A DNA stretch of 64,000 nt, taken from assembly GCA_043806735.1 (NCBI GenBank), contig JAZDGR010000023.1, forward strand, positions 1 to 64,000, read 5' to 3'. The position numbers were made by a program, and so were the translations under genes. The notes under the pieces were generated by a model. That model did no database searches, was not told the origin of the DNA, and saw only the letters and a list, made by a program, of their open reading frames with translations. Shown one piece after another: positions 33,364 through 43,185 of this stretch. The DNA is from QYOJ01 sp043806735 (GTDB lineage Bacteria > Bacteroidota > Bacteroidia > Bacteroidales > FEN-979). The number at the start of each line of letters is the position of its first letter. The stretch's first letter is position 1.

Positions 33364-33391
33364 AAAGAGGCAATTCCCGGATTGCCTCTTT
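33364..33391 (+). terminator. rpsO-pnp intergenic hairpin
   Basis: A perfect 11-bp stem, AAAGAGGCAAT / ATTGCCTCTTT, with a 6-nt loop TCCCGG and a short T run. It could act as a partial terminator or an RNase processing site reducing pnp expression relative to rpsO. Confidence 0.75.
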
Positions 33392-33420
33392 TAGCATCTG
33401 CCGGAACAGAGTAGAAAAAA

Positions 33421-35586
33421 ATGGATGCAATTGTAAAGAAATTTCAACTAAGCGACGGCCGCGAGATCACGATTGAGACCGGTCGTCTGGCACGTCAGGC
33501 TGATGGAGCCGTTGTAGTGAAGATGGGCGGAACTATGTTGTTGGCTACTGTTGTTGCCCGGCCGGAAGCCGGCGAAGAAGTCGACTTCATGCCCTTAAGT
33601 GTGGAGTATCGCGAAAAATACGCTGCTGCAGGAAGGTTTCCGGGCGGATTTTTTAAACGTGAAGCGCGCCCATCCGATTACGAAGTGCTGATTGCCCGTC
33701 TGGTCGACCGGGCGTTACGTCCCCTTTTCCCCAACGATTACCATGCCGAGGTGCAGGTAATCATCACCCTCATTTCCGCAGATACAAATGTCCTTCCCGA
33801 TGCGCTGGCCTGCTTAGCTGCTTCTGCCGCACTCACCATCAGCGATATTCCGTTCCAGGGTCCGATTTCGGAAGTAAAAGTTGGCCGGATCGGAGGTGAA
33901 TTCGTGATCAATCCCGGCTATTCTTCTCTTCCCAAGTCGGACATTGACATCATGGTAGGTGCATCGATGGATAACATCATGATGGTGGAAGGGGAAATGA
34001 AAGAGGTCGGCGAGGCAGATATGATCCACGCCCTGAAATTTGCACATGAGGCCATCAAGCTTCAATGTCAGGCTCAGCTTGAGCTGGCTCAACTGGTCGA
34101 AAAATCCAATGCTAAACGGGAATACTGCCACGAAACCAATGATCCTGGGTTCCGAAATGCTCTCCGAAATGCCACTTATGACAGGATTTATAACATGGCT
34201 ACCACCGGTATTGCCAACAAGCAGGAGCGAAAGAAAATCCTTGAGTCAATCAAAGAAGAGTTTACCAATACATTGAGCGAAGGGGAAAAGGAAGAAAAAA
34301 AGATGATGATCTCCCGGTATTATCACGAAGTTGAGCGCGATGCGATCCGGAATGCCACCCTGGATACCAAAGTCCGGCTCGACGGAAGGAAACTGGATGA
34401 GATCCGCCCGATCTGGTCGGAAGTTGATTATCTCCCGGCTGCGCATGGCTCCGCTATATTCACCCGGGGAGAGACCCAATCGCTTACAACGGTAACCTTG
34501 GGAACGAAACTGGACCAGCAGATCATTGACGGAGTGGTAATTGAAGAGAAGTCGAACTTTATGCTGCACTATAATTTCCCTCCTTTCTCAACCGGGGAAG
34601 TCAAACCCATTAGAAGTACCAGCCGGCGCGAAATCGGCCACGGGAATCTGGCTTTGCGTGCCTTGAAGTTCGTCTTGCCAAAAGCTGAAGAAAATCTTTA
34701 CACTATCCGGGTGGTTTCTGACATCCTTGAATCCAATGGATCCTCTTCGATGGCAACCGTGTGCGCAGGAACGATGGCGTTAATGGATGCCGGGGTCAAG
34801 ATCCGGAAACCTGTATCAGGAATTGCGATGGGATTGATCTCCGATAACGAAACAAAGCGGTATGCAGTTCTATCTGACATCCTTGGGGATGAAGATCATC
34901 TGGGGGACATGGATTTCAAGGTGTGCGGCACCCGTGACGGGATCACCGCCTGCCAGATGGATATCAAAGTAGATGGGTTACCTTACGAAATCCTGGCCCA
35001 GGCTCTTGATCAGGCAAAAGCGGGTCGGTTGTTCATTCTGGAAGTGATGATGAAGACCATCTCCACCCCGAGACCTGACTACAAACCTTTTGTTCCCCGG
35101 ATCTTCCAGATGAAAGTGCCGAAAGAATTCATCGGCGCTATCATCGGGCCGGGAGGTAAAGTCATTCAGGAGATGCAACGGGAAACCGACACCACCATTG
35201 TCATTGAAGAGGTCGGCGAATTTGGCGTCATCGATATTGTGGCAAATAATGTGGCTTCCAAGGATGCCGTGGTGGAGAAGATCAAACGGATCTGTGCAGT
35301 TCCCGAAGTTGGCGAAATTTACAAAGGAAAGGTCAAGAACATCACCTCATTCGGCGCTTTTATCGAGATCCTGCCCGGGCTGGACGGATTGCTTCACATT
35401 TCGGAGATTGACTGGAAGCGCCTGAACAAAGTGGAAGATGCACTAAATGTAGGTGATGAAGTGGAGGTCAAACTGATCGATGTCGATCCCAAGACTGGGA
35501 AGCTGAAACTATCTCGGAAAATATTGCTGGAAAAACCACCGCAGCATCAGGATTCGAAACCGAAAAATTTCCAGGGAGGTTCATGA
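33421..35586 (+). CDS. pnp: Polyribonucleotide nucleotidyltransferase (PNPase)
   Basis: 721 residues; phosphorolytic 3'-5' exoribonuclease in RNA turnover. Two RNase PH-like domains (about 10-230 and 315-545, the second with FPPFSTGEV and GHGNLALRAL), an intervening helical domain, a KH domain (VPKEFIGAIIGPGGKVIQEM) and a C-terminal S1 domain (GEIYKGKVKNITSFGAFIEI). Length and order are normal. Paired with rpsO. Confidence 0.97.
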   Translation: MDAIVKKFQLSDGREITIETGRLARQADGAVVVKMGGTMLLATVVARPEAGEEVDFMPLSVEYREKYAAAGRFPGGFFKREARPSDYEVLIARLVDRALRPLFPNDYHAEVQVIITLISADTNVLPDALACLAASAALTISDIPFQGPISEVKVGRIGGEFVINPGYSSLPKSDIDIMVGASMDNIMMVEGEMKEVGEADMIHALKFAHEAIKLQCQAQLELAQLVEKSNAKREYCHETNDPGFRNALRNATYDRIYNMATTGIANKQERKKILESIKEEFTNTLSEGEKEEKKMMISRYYHEVERDAIRNATLDTKVRLDGRKLDEIRPIWSEVDYLPAAHGSAIFTRGETQSLTTVTLGTKLDQQIIDGVVIEEKSNFMLHYNFPPFSTGEVKPIRSTSRREIGHGNLALRALKFVLPKAEENLYTIRVVSDILESNGSSSMATVCAGTMALMDAGVKIRKPVSGIAMGLISDNETKRYAVLSDILGDEDHLGDMDFKVCGTRDGITACQMDIKVDGLPYEILAQALDQAKAGRLFILEVMMKTISTPRPDYKPFVPRIFQMKVPKEFIGAIIGPGGKVIQEMQRETDTTIVIEEVGEFGVIDIVANNVASKDAVVEKIKRICAVPEVGEIYKGKVKNITSFGAFIEILPGLDGLLHISEIDWKRLNKVEDALNVGDEVEVKLIDVDPKTGKLKLSRKILLEKPPQHQDSKPKNFQGGS

Positions 35587-35659
35587 AACCCGAACAGGGT
35601 TAATGACGTAAAAAAGGAGACTTCGATTATCTGCAGGGTATTTTCTAAAAATAATCCGG

Positions 35660-36523
35660 ATGAGACAGCTTAAGATCATAAAACAGGTTACCAATCGGGA
35701 GACCGCATCGCTCGACAAGTATCTTCAGGAGATCGGCAAAGTTGAACTGATTACGGCGGACGAAGAGGTGGCATTGGCGCAGCGGATCAAGCAAGGCGAC
35801 CATGCTGCTCTCGAAAAACTCACCAAGGCCAACCTCCGTTTTGTGGTTTCCGTTTCCAAGCAATACCAGAACCAGGGATTGAGCCTTCCCGACCTGATCA
35901 ACGAAGGGAACCTCGGATTGATCAAAGCTGCACAACGGTTTGACGAAACCCGCGGATTTAAATTTATCTCGTATGCGGTATGGTGGATCCGCCAGTCGAT
36001 CCTCCAGGCGCTTGCCGAACAATCGCGGATCGTTAGGCTTCCGTTGAATAAAATCGGTTCGATCAATAAAATCAACAAAGCTTATGCGAAACTCGAACAA
36101 CAGTTCGAGCGTGAACCCAACATCGAAGAGATCGCCAAATTGCTTGAAATTTCGGAAAATGAGGTGAGGGAATCCATGAAGAATGCCGGCCGGCATGTTT
36201 CCATGGATGCTCCATTGGTGCAGGATGAAGACAACACCATGTACGATGTGCTCAAAGGGGAAGAAAATACAACACCGGAGAATGGGTTGCTATACGAATC
36301 CCTGAAGCGGGAAATCGAACGGGCAGTCTCCACGCTAACCCAGCGGGAAGCCGACGTCATCCGCCTTTATTTCGGACTCAACGGAAGCCACCCGATGACC
36401 CTGGAAGAGATCGGGGAGAAATTTGACCTCACCCGCGAGCGCGTCCGGCAGATTAAAGAAAAAGCCATCCGAAGACTCAAGCATACCTCGAGAAGCAAGA
36501 TATTAAAGACGTATCTAGGATAG
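35660..36523 (+). CDS. rpoD: Primary RNA polymerase sigma factor
   Basis: 287 residues, the compact size typical of the Bacteroidota housekeeping sigma factor, which lacks most of region 1.1 and the non-conserved insert. Visible: region 1.2 (SLDKYLQEIGKVELIT), region 2 (LRFVVSVSKQYQNQGLSLPDLINEGN, FKFISYAVWWIRQSI), region 3, and region 4 with a helix-turn-helix (MTLEEIGEKFDLTRERVRQIKEKA). It is expected to recognise the TAnnTTTG boxes found throughout this window. Confidence 0.95.
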   Translation: MRQLKIIKQVTNRETASLDKYLQEIGKVELITADEEVALAQRIKQGDHAALEKLTKANLRFVVSVSKQYQNQGLSLPDLINEGNLGLIKAAQRFDETRGFKFISYAVWWIRQSILQALAEQSRIVRLPLNKIGSINKINKAYAKLEQQFEREPNIEEIAKLLEISENEVRESMKNAGRHVSMDAPLVQDEDNTMYDVLKGEENTTPENGLLYESLKREIERAVSTLTQREADVIRLYFGLNGSHPMTLEEIGEKFDLTRERVRQIKEKAIRRLKHTSRSKILKTYLG

Positions 36524-36539
36524 AAATTCGTAATTTGAA

Positions 36540-37190
36540 GTGTCTCACCTGGTAGCTCCCTCCCTCCTTTCTGCAAACTTCCTCAAACTGGAAGCAGCGG
36601 TTACACTGGTGAACCAGAGTGAGGCCGACTGGCTGCATCTTGACATCATGGACGGAGTGTTTGTTCCCAACATCTCGTTTGGCTTCACGGTTCTGAATCT
36701 CGTGAAAGGCATCTCGGAAAAACCGATGGATGTCCACCTCATGATTGTCGATCCTGACAGGTATATTGACCGTTTCCGCGACGCCGGCGCCGATATTATC
36801 ACGGTTCATTACGAAGCATGTCCCCATCTTCACCGGACCCTCCAGGCAATCAGGCAGACCGGCGCTAAAGCCGGTGTTTCCCTGAATCCTCACACACCTG
36901 TAAATCACCTGAAAGAGATCATCTGCGATCTTGACCTGGTTCTATTGATGTCGGTGAATCCAGGGTTTGGCGGGCAGCAGTTCATTGAACAGACCTACCG
37001 GAAAACCAGTGAACTGAGAGCACTGATCCATGCGTATGGCTCACCTGCACAGATAGAGGTAGACGGAGGCGTCACACTATACAATGCCCGGACACTGGTG
37101 GATGCAGGGGTGGATATCCTGGTTGCGGGGAACACGGTTTTTGCTTCGGAAGATCCGCTCCGCACAATTCATCTTTTGAAACACTGCTGA
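36540..37190 (+). CDS. rpe: Ribulose-phosphate 3-epimerase
   Basis: 216 residues; interconverts ribulose-5-phosphate and xylulose-5-phosphate. Visible: APSLLSANFLKL, metal ligands in LHLDIMDGVFVPN and DVHLMI, and the VDGGV phosphate-site motif. The start is GTG 36540 (MSHLVAPS), 16 bp after the sigma factor stop. An ATTCGCATTTCGC-type word repeat begins right at its stop codon. Confidence 0.95.
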   Translation: MSHLVAPSLLSANFLKLEAAVTLVNQSEADWLHLDIMDGVFVPNISFGFTVLNLVKGISEKPMDVHLMIVDPDRYIDRFRDAGADIITVHYEACPHLHRTLQAIRQTGAKAGVSLNPHTPVNHLKEIICDLDLVLLMSVNPGFGGQQFIEQTYRKTSELRALIHAYGSPAQIEVDGGVTLYNARTLVDAGVDILVAGNTVFASEDPLRTIHLLKHC

Positions 37191-37192
37191 TC

Positions 37193-37225
37193 GCATTTCG
37201 CATTTCGCTTTTCGCTATTCGCCAA
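37193..37225. repeat. Word repeat (GCATTTCGC type) after rpe
   Basis: TCGCATTTCGCATTTCGC, TTTTCGCTATTCGCC: degenerate copies of an 8-mer, starting 2 bp from the rpe stop codon. Confidence 0.6.
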
Positions 37226-37231
37226 TCCTTT

Positions 37232-37251
37232 TTTTAGTATTTTTACTAAAA
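37232..37251. promoter_or_regulatory. Perfect inverted repeat upstream of the HD protein gene
   Basis: TTTTAGTA-TTTT-TACTAAAA, an 8-4-8 palindrome ending 9 bp before ATG 37261. It might be an operator or a weak AT-rich hairpin; no -7 box of normal form is seen in the gap. Confidence 0.4.
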
Positions 37252-37260
37252 TTTCCCGGG

Positions 37261-37851
37261 ATGAATCTCCCCTCTGCCAAAGAGTATATCCTGCAACGAC
37301 TGCGCTTTGACCTGGATTCCAGACTGGTCTACCATAGTTACGAGCATACGGTAGATGTTTATGAAGCGGCAAGGGAACTTGGAAACCGTGAAGCCGTCCC
37401 GGAGGAGGATCAGATCCTGCTGGAAACTGCCGCTCTATTCCATGACTCGGGAATGCTGACAGGCTATCTGGATCATGAAGAAAAATCCGCTTCCTTTGCT
37501 TCAGAAAAATTACCTGAATTCGGATATACGAACGATCAGATCAGCAGGATCCGACAGCTGATCCTCTGCACCAGGTTGCCCCAAAAGGCAGAAACCAGGC
37601 TGGAACAGATACTCTGCGATGCAGACCTTTATTACCTTGGGCTGGATGTTTTCTTTATCAACTCTTTCAAACTCAGACTGGAATGGAAACTTTTCCAGGT
37701 TCATGATTATTCGCTTCTCCAATGGTTTGAACTTCAGCAGAAATTTCTTGCCGCTCACCGGTATTTTACAGACACTGCAAGAATGGAGCGGGAATCCGGG
37801 AAAAAGAAGAATCTGGCCGAAATCGGATCAATTTTACATCATCCACATTAA
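37261..37851 (+). CDS. HD-domain phosphohydrolase
   Basis: 196 residues, one HD domain: first His in LVYHSYEHTVDV, the HD pair in LETAALFHDSGM, and the later Asp in ILCDADLYYLG. Proteins of this type act on nucleotides or related phosphate esters; the substrate is not predictable. An 8-4-8 palindrome lies upstream. The universal stress protein gene starts 17 bp after its stop. Confidence 0.8.
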   Translation: MNLPSAKEYILQRLRFDLDSRLVYHSYEHTVDVYEAARELGNREAVPEEDQILLETAALFHDSGMLTGYLDHEEKSASFASEKLPEFGYTNDQISRIRQLILCTRLPQKAETRLEQILCDADLYYLGLDVFFINSFKLRLEWKLFQVHDYSLLQWFELQQKFLAAHRYFTDTARMERESGKKKNLAEIGSILHHPH

Positions 37852-37868
37852 TATCAAATTATCGTACC

Positions 37869-38747
37869 ATGGAAACAAAAAACAACAAAAAATTCAACAA
37901 CATCGTCCTGATCCCAACTGATTTCTCTGAGGTATGCGATAACGCGGTGCATCACGGGATCGAGCTTGCTAAGTCCCTGAAATATAAGGTTTGTGTGCTG
38001 CATGTAATCAACCGTGAAACCAAATCGAAGCTTACGAAAGAGGATTATGACATCTCTTATATTGAAAAGAAACTTCAGGCTTACAAGGAAAAGTACGAGA
38101 AAAACTTCCAGGTTGACATTGAGACAAAATGGGTTAAAGGGAGTATTTTCTCGAAGATCAGAGAGGTTGCTACCGATCTGAGGGTAAACCTGATGATACT
38201 GGGAACGCACGGGAAGAAAGGATTGCAGCATCTGTTCGGCAGCTATGCACTGAAAGTCGTTCTGGAGTCTCCGGTACCGGTGGTCGTGGTCCAAAAGAAG
38301 TCATTCGGAAAGGGTTACAAGAATATCATATTCCCGGTGAACAATGATGTGGAATCTCGTCAGGAAGTGCAGTGGGCCAAGTTAATCGTTAACCTGTTTA
38401 ATGCGAAGGTGCATATTTTCAGAAGCCTGGAGAAAGACCAGGTCATGAACGAACGGCTGGAGATCATTACCCGTCAGATCACCGATGTGTTTAACAAGGA
38501 AAAGTTACAGTACTCGGTAAAAGTAGCTGATAAAGCAGGTGATTTTGCTGACCAGGTACTCTCCTATGCTGTTCTCAATAATGCCGATATGATCATGATC
38601 ATGACCCGTCCCAATATTGATCTTCCCGGTTTCAGCCTTTCCGGCTGGGATGAGCGGTTGATGTTCAATGATGCCCAGATTCCGGTAATGTGTATCAACC
38701 CGGTGGAGATTGGCACATATTACTGGGATTGGGTGGTTCAGTTTTAA
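37869..38747 (+). CDS. Universal stress protein, two-domain
   Basis: 292 residues. The N-terminal Usp domain has VLIPTDFSEVCDNAV and the ATP-binding signature GTHGKKGLQHLFGSYA, so it should bind ATP. The second half (KNIIFPVNNDVESRQEVQWA) has the Usp fold pattern but lacks the glycine-rich ATP motif (MIMTRPNIDLPGF instead), which suggests a degenerate tandem domain. Cytoplasmic; general stress role. Confidence 0.83.
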   Translation: METKNNKKFNNIVLIPTDFSEVCDNAVHHGIELAKSLKYKVCVLHVINRETKSKLTKEDYDISYIEKKLQAYKEKYEKNFQVDIETKWVKGSIFSKIREVATDLRVNLMILGTHGKKGLQHLFGSYALKVVLESPVPVVVVQKKSFGKGYKNIIFPVNNDVESRQEVQWAKLIVNLFNAKVHIFRSLEKDQVMNERLEIITRQITDVFNKEKLQYSVKVADKAGDFADQVLSYAVLNNADMIMIMTRPNIDLPGFSLSGWDERLMFNDAQIPVMCINPVEIGTYYWDWVVQF

Positions 38748-38765
38748 TCCGTATCCGTTCCGTTT

Positions 38766-40820
38766 ATGGATGCTGCAGAAGCAAATAAACGAATATCAGC
38801 ACTACGGGAGGAGATCCGCATGCATAATCATGCGTATTACACACTTTCGAAACCGGTAATCAGTGACCAGGAATTCGATCAGCTTTTGAGAGAACTTGAA
38901 TCCCTGGAACAGGCCTATCCCGAATTTGCTTCTCCCGATTCCCCTACTCAGCGTGTCGGAGGAGAAATTACAAAAGAATTCAAGCAGGTTCTTCACCGTT
39001 ATCCAATGCTTTCGTTGAGCAACACCTATTCGGAAGAGGAGATCCGGGAATGGGAAGAGCGGATCCACAAACTGATCCATGAACCGGTAGAATTCGTTTG
39101 TGAGTTGAAATTCGACGGGGTTGCCATCGGGCTGACATACAGGGACGGAGAACTTGTTCAGGCAGTTACGAGAGGAGATGGATTCCAGGGGGACGATGTC
39201 ACAACCAATGCAAAGACAATATACAGCATTCCATTGAAATTAAAAGGAAGTGGCTATCCAGATGAGTTTGAGATCAGGGGAGAGATCATTATGCCCCGTT
39301 CCAGTTTCCGGAGATTGAATGCACAACGGCTCGAAGATGGCGAAGATCCTTTCGCAAATCCCCGCAATGCGGCATCCGGCAGCATAAAGACGCAGGACTC
39401 AGCGGAGGTTGCCAAACGCTGGCTGGATTGTTACCTCTATTATCTTCCCGCGGAAAACATTCAGTTTGCGACCCATTACGAAAGTCTACAGGCAGCCAAA
39501 AACTGGGGTTTCCACATTTCGGAATACATCGCGAAGTGTTCCTCTATCGAAGAGATCCTGGAGTTTATCACCCTCTGGGACCAGGATCGCAAACAGCTAC
39601 CCTTCGACATTGACGGGGTTGTAATAAAAGTCAACTCGTTCCGGCAACAAATGCTATTGGGAACTACTGCAAAATCACCTCGCTGGGCTAGTGCTTTCAA
39701 GTTTAAGGCAGAGGAAGCGATTACGCGGTTGTTGTCGGTTGAATACCAAGTAGGGCGTACAGGGACCGTCACTCCGGTTGCCAACCTGCAACCCGTCCAA
39801 CTTGCCGGTACCGTGGTAAAACGGGCATCCCTTCACAATGCGGATATCATGGCTTCCCTGGATGTCAGACTCGGCGATATGGTATATGTGGAAAAAGGGG
39901 GAGAGATCATTCCAAAGATCACCGGAGTGAATCTGGATCAACGGTCGCCCGACTCTTTGCCAATCAGGTTCATTGTGAATTGTCCGGAATGCAGGACTCC
40001 CCTGATCCGGAATGCAGGAGAGTCGGCTTGGTATTGCCCGAATTCTTCGGGTTGCCCACCTCAAATCAAAGGGCGGCTGGAACATTTCATCAGCCGGAAA
40101 GCCATGAACATAGAGACGCTCGGAGAGGGCAAAATTGAAATTCTTTTTGATAAAGGGCTGGTTCGCGATATCGCTGATCTATACGATCTGAGGGGGGAAG
40201 AGCTTTTGGGCCTGGCGAAACCCTATCAGGATCCGGAAACCGGGAAAATACGGACAATCAGTTTCAAGGAGAAAACCGTTTCGAATATCCTGAAGGGGAT
40301 CGGGGTTTCGAAAGGCTCCGGATTTGACCGGGTCTTGTATGGGCTTGGGATCAGGTTTGTAGGCGAAACAGTTGCAAAGAAACTGGCCACTCATTTCGGG
40401 TCAATCGATGCCCTCATTCGGGCAGACTATGATTCCTTAACAGAAGTCGAAGAGATCGGTGAAAAAATAGCTAACAGCCTGCTCCTCTTCTTTAGGGATC
40501 CCTCCAATATCAAGCTTATCGGCAGGCTGAAGAATGCTGGTCTCAGGTTTGCTCTGATCCCCGGAGAAAGGGCACTGAAAAGCCATATTCTGGAAGGGAA
40601 AACGTTTGTGGTCAGCGGTGTTTTTGAATCCTGCTCGCGCGAGGAGATCAAACGGTTGATCGAAGTGAACGGAGGCCGGAACAGCAGCTCTGTTTCTCCA
40701 AGAACATCCTATCTTCTGGCCGGCTCCAACATAGGCCCGGAGAAAAAGAAAGCAGCGGAATCCCTGGGAATTCCGATGCTTTCCGAGAAAGATTTTTTCC
40801 GGATGATCACTCCTGATTAG
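38766..40820 (+). CDS. ligA: NAD-dependent DNA ligase
   Basis: 684 residues. Seals nicks in replication and repair. In order: Ia domain, adenylation domain with the active-site lysine in CELKFDGVAIGL (about residue 117), OB fold, four-cysteine zinc finger (CPECRTPL ... WYCPNSSGCP), helix-hairpin-helix repeats (LYGLGIRFVGETVAKKLA, LTEVEEIGEKIANSL) and the C-terminal BRCT domain (EGKTFVVSGVFES). Length is normal. Confidence 0.97.
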   Translation: MDAAEANKRISALREEIRMHNHAYYTLSKPVISDQEFDQLLRELESLEQAYPEFASPDSPTQRVGGEITKEFKQVLHRYPMLSLSNTYSEEEIREWEERIHKLIHEPVEFVCELKFDGVAIGLTYRDGELVQAVTRGDGFQGDDVTTNAKTIYSIPLKLKGSGYPDEFEIRGEIIMPRSSFRRLNAQRLEDGEDPFANPRNAASGSIKTQDSAEVAKRWLDCYLYYLPAENIQFATHYESLQAAKNWGFHISEYIAKCSSIEEILEFITLWDQDRKQLPFDIDGVVIKVNSFRQQMLLGTTAKSPRWASAFKFKAEEAITRLLSVEYQVGRTGTVTPVANLQPVQLAGTVVKRASLHNADIMASLDVRLGDMVYVEKGGEIIPKITGVNLDQRSPDSLPIRFIVNCPECRTPLIRNAGESAWYCPNSSGCPPQIKGRLEHFISRKAMNIETLGEGKIEILFDKGLVRDIADLYDLRGEELLGLAKPYQDPETGKIRTISFKEKTVSNILKGIGVSKGSGFDRVLYGLGIRFVGETVAKKLATHFGSIDALIRADYDSLTEVEEIGEKIANSLLLFFRDPSNIKLIGRLKNAGLRFALIPGERALKSHILEGKTFVVSGVFESCSREEIKRLIEVNGGRNSSSVSPRTSYLLAGSNIGPEKKKAAESLGIPMLSEKDFFRMITPD

Positions 40821-40823
40821 GGT

Positions 40824-41567
40824 TCAATCTTCTTTTCTGACACTGCTGGCGCCGGAGGTATAAACATCCACGTTGGCGCTTCCTTTATACCGCACATCGC
40901 ATGCACCGCTTGCCTTGACTTTTAAGGTTCCCGTGACGTTCACGTTCGCCTCATTGGCACCGCTGGCGTACAGGTTGAGGTTTTGAACGACAAAGTCAAA
41001 CGCGTTCAATTCCGATGCACCCGAGGCCTGAATGCTCAGGTCTTGGCCTGTGCCCTGGAGACTGAGTTCACAAGCTCCACTCATCTCCATTTCCATTTTT
41101 ACGACGGAAAGGTTGAGGTCAGCTTCCACGGCTCCACTAATTTCGACATCCAGGTCGTTGGCTTTCACCTGGTTTTCAAATTTCACCTCCACGGCGCCGC
41201 TCAGATCCAGGGATGTCAGGTCGGCTACGGTGATGTAAACGTTCATGGTTTTGACATGATTCAAGCAAGCCCCGGGGGCTTTTTTCATTCCGATCTTCAG
41301 AATTCCGCCTTCCACTTCGGTCTCAATATATCCAATGATATCCTCATCGGCTTCAACGACTACAGACGGGGTTCCTGTCTGCGTGATATAGATCTCAAAA
41401 GCGCCGCCTACCTGGATCCCTGTAAAAGATCCTACCTGGCGGGTCTCTTTTTTCACAGCTACGTCTCCTCCTTTATAAAAGGAATGGCACCCGGCAAAAA
41501 GCGATGTGAGTCCGGAAAGAATAAAGATGAAGAGAAATGTCGTGATTTTTTTTGTTGTTTTCATAGT
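40824..41567 (-). CDS. Putative lipoprotein with DUF2807 (GIN) adhesin-like domain
   Basis: From ATG 41567 (MKTTKKITTFLFIF) the protein has 247 residues with a lipoprotein signal ending LTSLFAGC. The rest is a parallel-beta-helix-like GIN/DUF2807 domain with regularly repeated segments (VGGAFEIYITQTG, LDLSGAVEVKFE, VEISGAVEADLN, SGASEL, SGANEANVNV, SGACDVRYKG). Last gene of an ECF-sigma operon. Its role is unknown, but such proteins are common in Bacteroidota envelope-stress operons. Confidence 0.8.
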   Translation of the reverse strand, partial: TMKTTKKITTFLFIFILSGLTSLFAGCHSFYKGGDVAVKKETRQVGSFTGIQVGGAFEIYITQTGTPSVVVEADEDIIGYIETEVEGGILKIGMKKAPGACLNHVKTMNVYITVADLTSLDLSGAVEVKFENQVKANDLDVEISGAVEADLNLSVVKMEMEMSGACELSLQGTGQDLSIQASGASELNAFDFVVQNLNLYASGANEANVNVTGTLKVKASGACDVRYKGSANVDVYTSGASSVRKED

Positions 41568-41587
41568 ATTGGGTTTTAGGGTTATTT

Positions 41588-42628
41588 TCAAAGGGTGATA
41601 TTGCCAAATTCAGTACGAATTGTCACGGTTGCTGCAGGGTTGTTTCCGACGGTTCCCCTGAAAACCTGTTTCTGATCAGAAATCTCCCGGTAAGTAAACT
41701 TCGCATTGCTTTCGGGAAATTTAATCCCTCCGAACTTAGATTCTGCATCCAGGTTATAAGCAGCATCTGGAGGCAGATCCAGTTCCACGCTGCCGAACTT
41801 GTTGCCGACAGTTATTGATTTAAAGCCGGCAGAGACATGATCCACTTCAATATTCCCATACTGGCAATCAAGGTTCAATTTTTCTTCCAGCACCTCTACG
41901 TTGAAATTGGAGAATTTGGTTTTCACCGTCATGACAGATACCTGTCCCAGGTATATATGACCTCCTTCAAAAGCGCCGTCCAGCACAACGACCTTCCCGG
42001 CCTGCATATCGGAGAACTTGGAATCGATCTTCAAGCTGCCCGCATAATCAAGGGTCAACCTGGAATACTGGATCGTTATAACAGCTCCTTTAGCGGTGCC
42101 GATGGTTGCTGAGCCGAATTTAACATCCACCAGATTATCCCCGTGATTCAAGTTCTCCAGGTTCGCGTTTCCATAGGCTACACGAAAAGTTCCTTTTCCA
42201 TTGAGGTCTTCGATAAAGACATCGCCGAAATTATTGGTCAGGTCGATGGAGACCCATGCCGGCATCCACACCTTGTAATCGACGTTAAACGGGCCCTTTG
42301 AATTGAACTCCTTGGTAAACTCCGTCCGGGCTTCTACCCTGTTCGGATCTCCCTGAAAACGGATCTCAATGTTGTTGAAGACTTTCTGGGCCTTTTCTTC
42401 CGATTTTGTTTCGACGGTGATGGTCACTTCAATTAATACCTCGTTTTTATCCCAGTTTATGCAGGTGATATCACCGAACTTGTTGTTCAGAAGAAGGGTT
42501 GCATCCCGTTGAATCGCAAACTGCTTTTTCATGGTCTTGGAGATGCCATCCCTGGTTTTCGCTCCGGCGACAAGCGGAATGATCAGAAGCAGCAGGGCAA
42601 AAAATCGGGTAGATACATGTGGTTTCAT
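41588..42628 (-). CDS. Secreted DUF4097-like beta-repeat protein
   Basis: From ATG 42628 (MKPHVSTRFFALLLLIIPLVAGA) the protein has 346 residues with a signal peptide. The body is a series of short strands with a repeated NxFGD pattern (NNKFGDITCINW, TNNFGDVFIEDL, VKFGSATIGTA, GNKFGSVELDL, ESKFGGIKFPE, RTEFGNITL), similar to the DUF4097 putative adhesin type. It is followed after 20 bp by the GIN-domain protein and preceded by the membrane protein of the sigma operon. Confidence 0.75.
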   Translation of the reverse strand: MKPHVSTRFFALLLLIIPLVAGAKTRDGISKTMKKQFAIQRDATLLLNNKFGDITCINWDKNEVLIEVTITVETKSEEKAQKVFNNIEIRFQGDPNRVEARTEFTKEFNSKGPFNVDYKVWMPAWVSIDLTNNFGDVFIEDLNGKGTFRVAYGNANLENLNHGDNLVDVKFGSATIGTAKGAVITIQYSRLTLDYAGSLKIDSKFSDMQAGKVVVLDGAFEGGHIYLGQVSVMTVKTKFSNFNVEVLEEKLNLDCQYGNIEVDHVSAGFKSITVGNKFGSVELDLPPDAAYNLDAESKFGGIKFPESNAKFTYREISDQKQVFRGTVGNNPAATVTIRTEFGNITL

Positions 42629-42629
42629 A

Positions 42630-43181
42630 CTATTTTTTTGTTTTACAATTTTCCATATTTGCCTGAAGCAGGTAACTGTCGAGCAGAGATTCACGGGCCT
42701 GGTAATTTTGAACCAGGGCAGCTTGCACGCGGCTGTCAGAAGGATTCTCCTTCAACGAAACGACGAGGTCATTCAGGTTTTTATCAAGTTGGGCCAGATC
42801 ACGGTTAGTAGTGTTTCTAGATCCGGTCGGTTCCGGACAGTTTTGTGCCAGGTTTTCGATCTCCAGAAGCCGCTGATCCGATCTTTGCTGATAATAGCTG
42901 ATCACTTCGCGGATATCGTCGGGAAGACCGAGCGCTGCTGCCTCAAAACCTGTTCGTTTCGTGAAGTCGTTGGTCGCCAATTCAAAGACCGCCAATCCGG
43001 CTGTGACCAGGACCAGGAGGCCGGCTGCAATCTTCATCCATAGCTGAACCGGTCGAAGTCGCACTCTTTGATCCTGCAATTGTGCTAACCGGGTTTCAAA
43101 CCGTTCAAAGTGACCGTCAAGCGGTTCTTCACTGTCAAACAGTTCCTGGTTATCCCTGATAAAATGTTCCAGCTTTTTCAT
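42630..43181 (-). CDS. Single-pass membrane protein, probable anti-sigma factor
   Basis: 183 residues: a 45-residue acidic N-terminus (KLEHFIRDNQELFDSEEP), one transmembrane segment (IAAGLLVLVTAGLAVFEL, about 50-68) and a ~110-residue helical periplasmic part. It lies 4 bp after the ECF sigma gene. The size, topology and place are those of an anti-sigma factor, but the N-terminal HCxxC zinc motif is absent, so this rests on context. Confidence 0.65.
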   Translation of the reverse strand: MKKLEHFIRDNQELFDSEEPLDGHFERFETRLAQLQDQRVRLRPVQLWMKIAAGLLVLVTAGLAVFELATNDFTKRTGFEAAALGLPDDIREVISYYQQRSDQRLLEIENLAQNCPEPTGSRNTTNRDLAQLDKNLNDLVVSLKENPSDSRVQAALVQNYQARESLLDSYLLQANMENCKTKK

Positions 43182-43185
43182 AGGG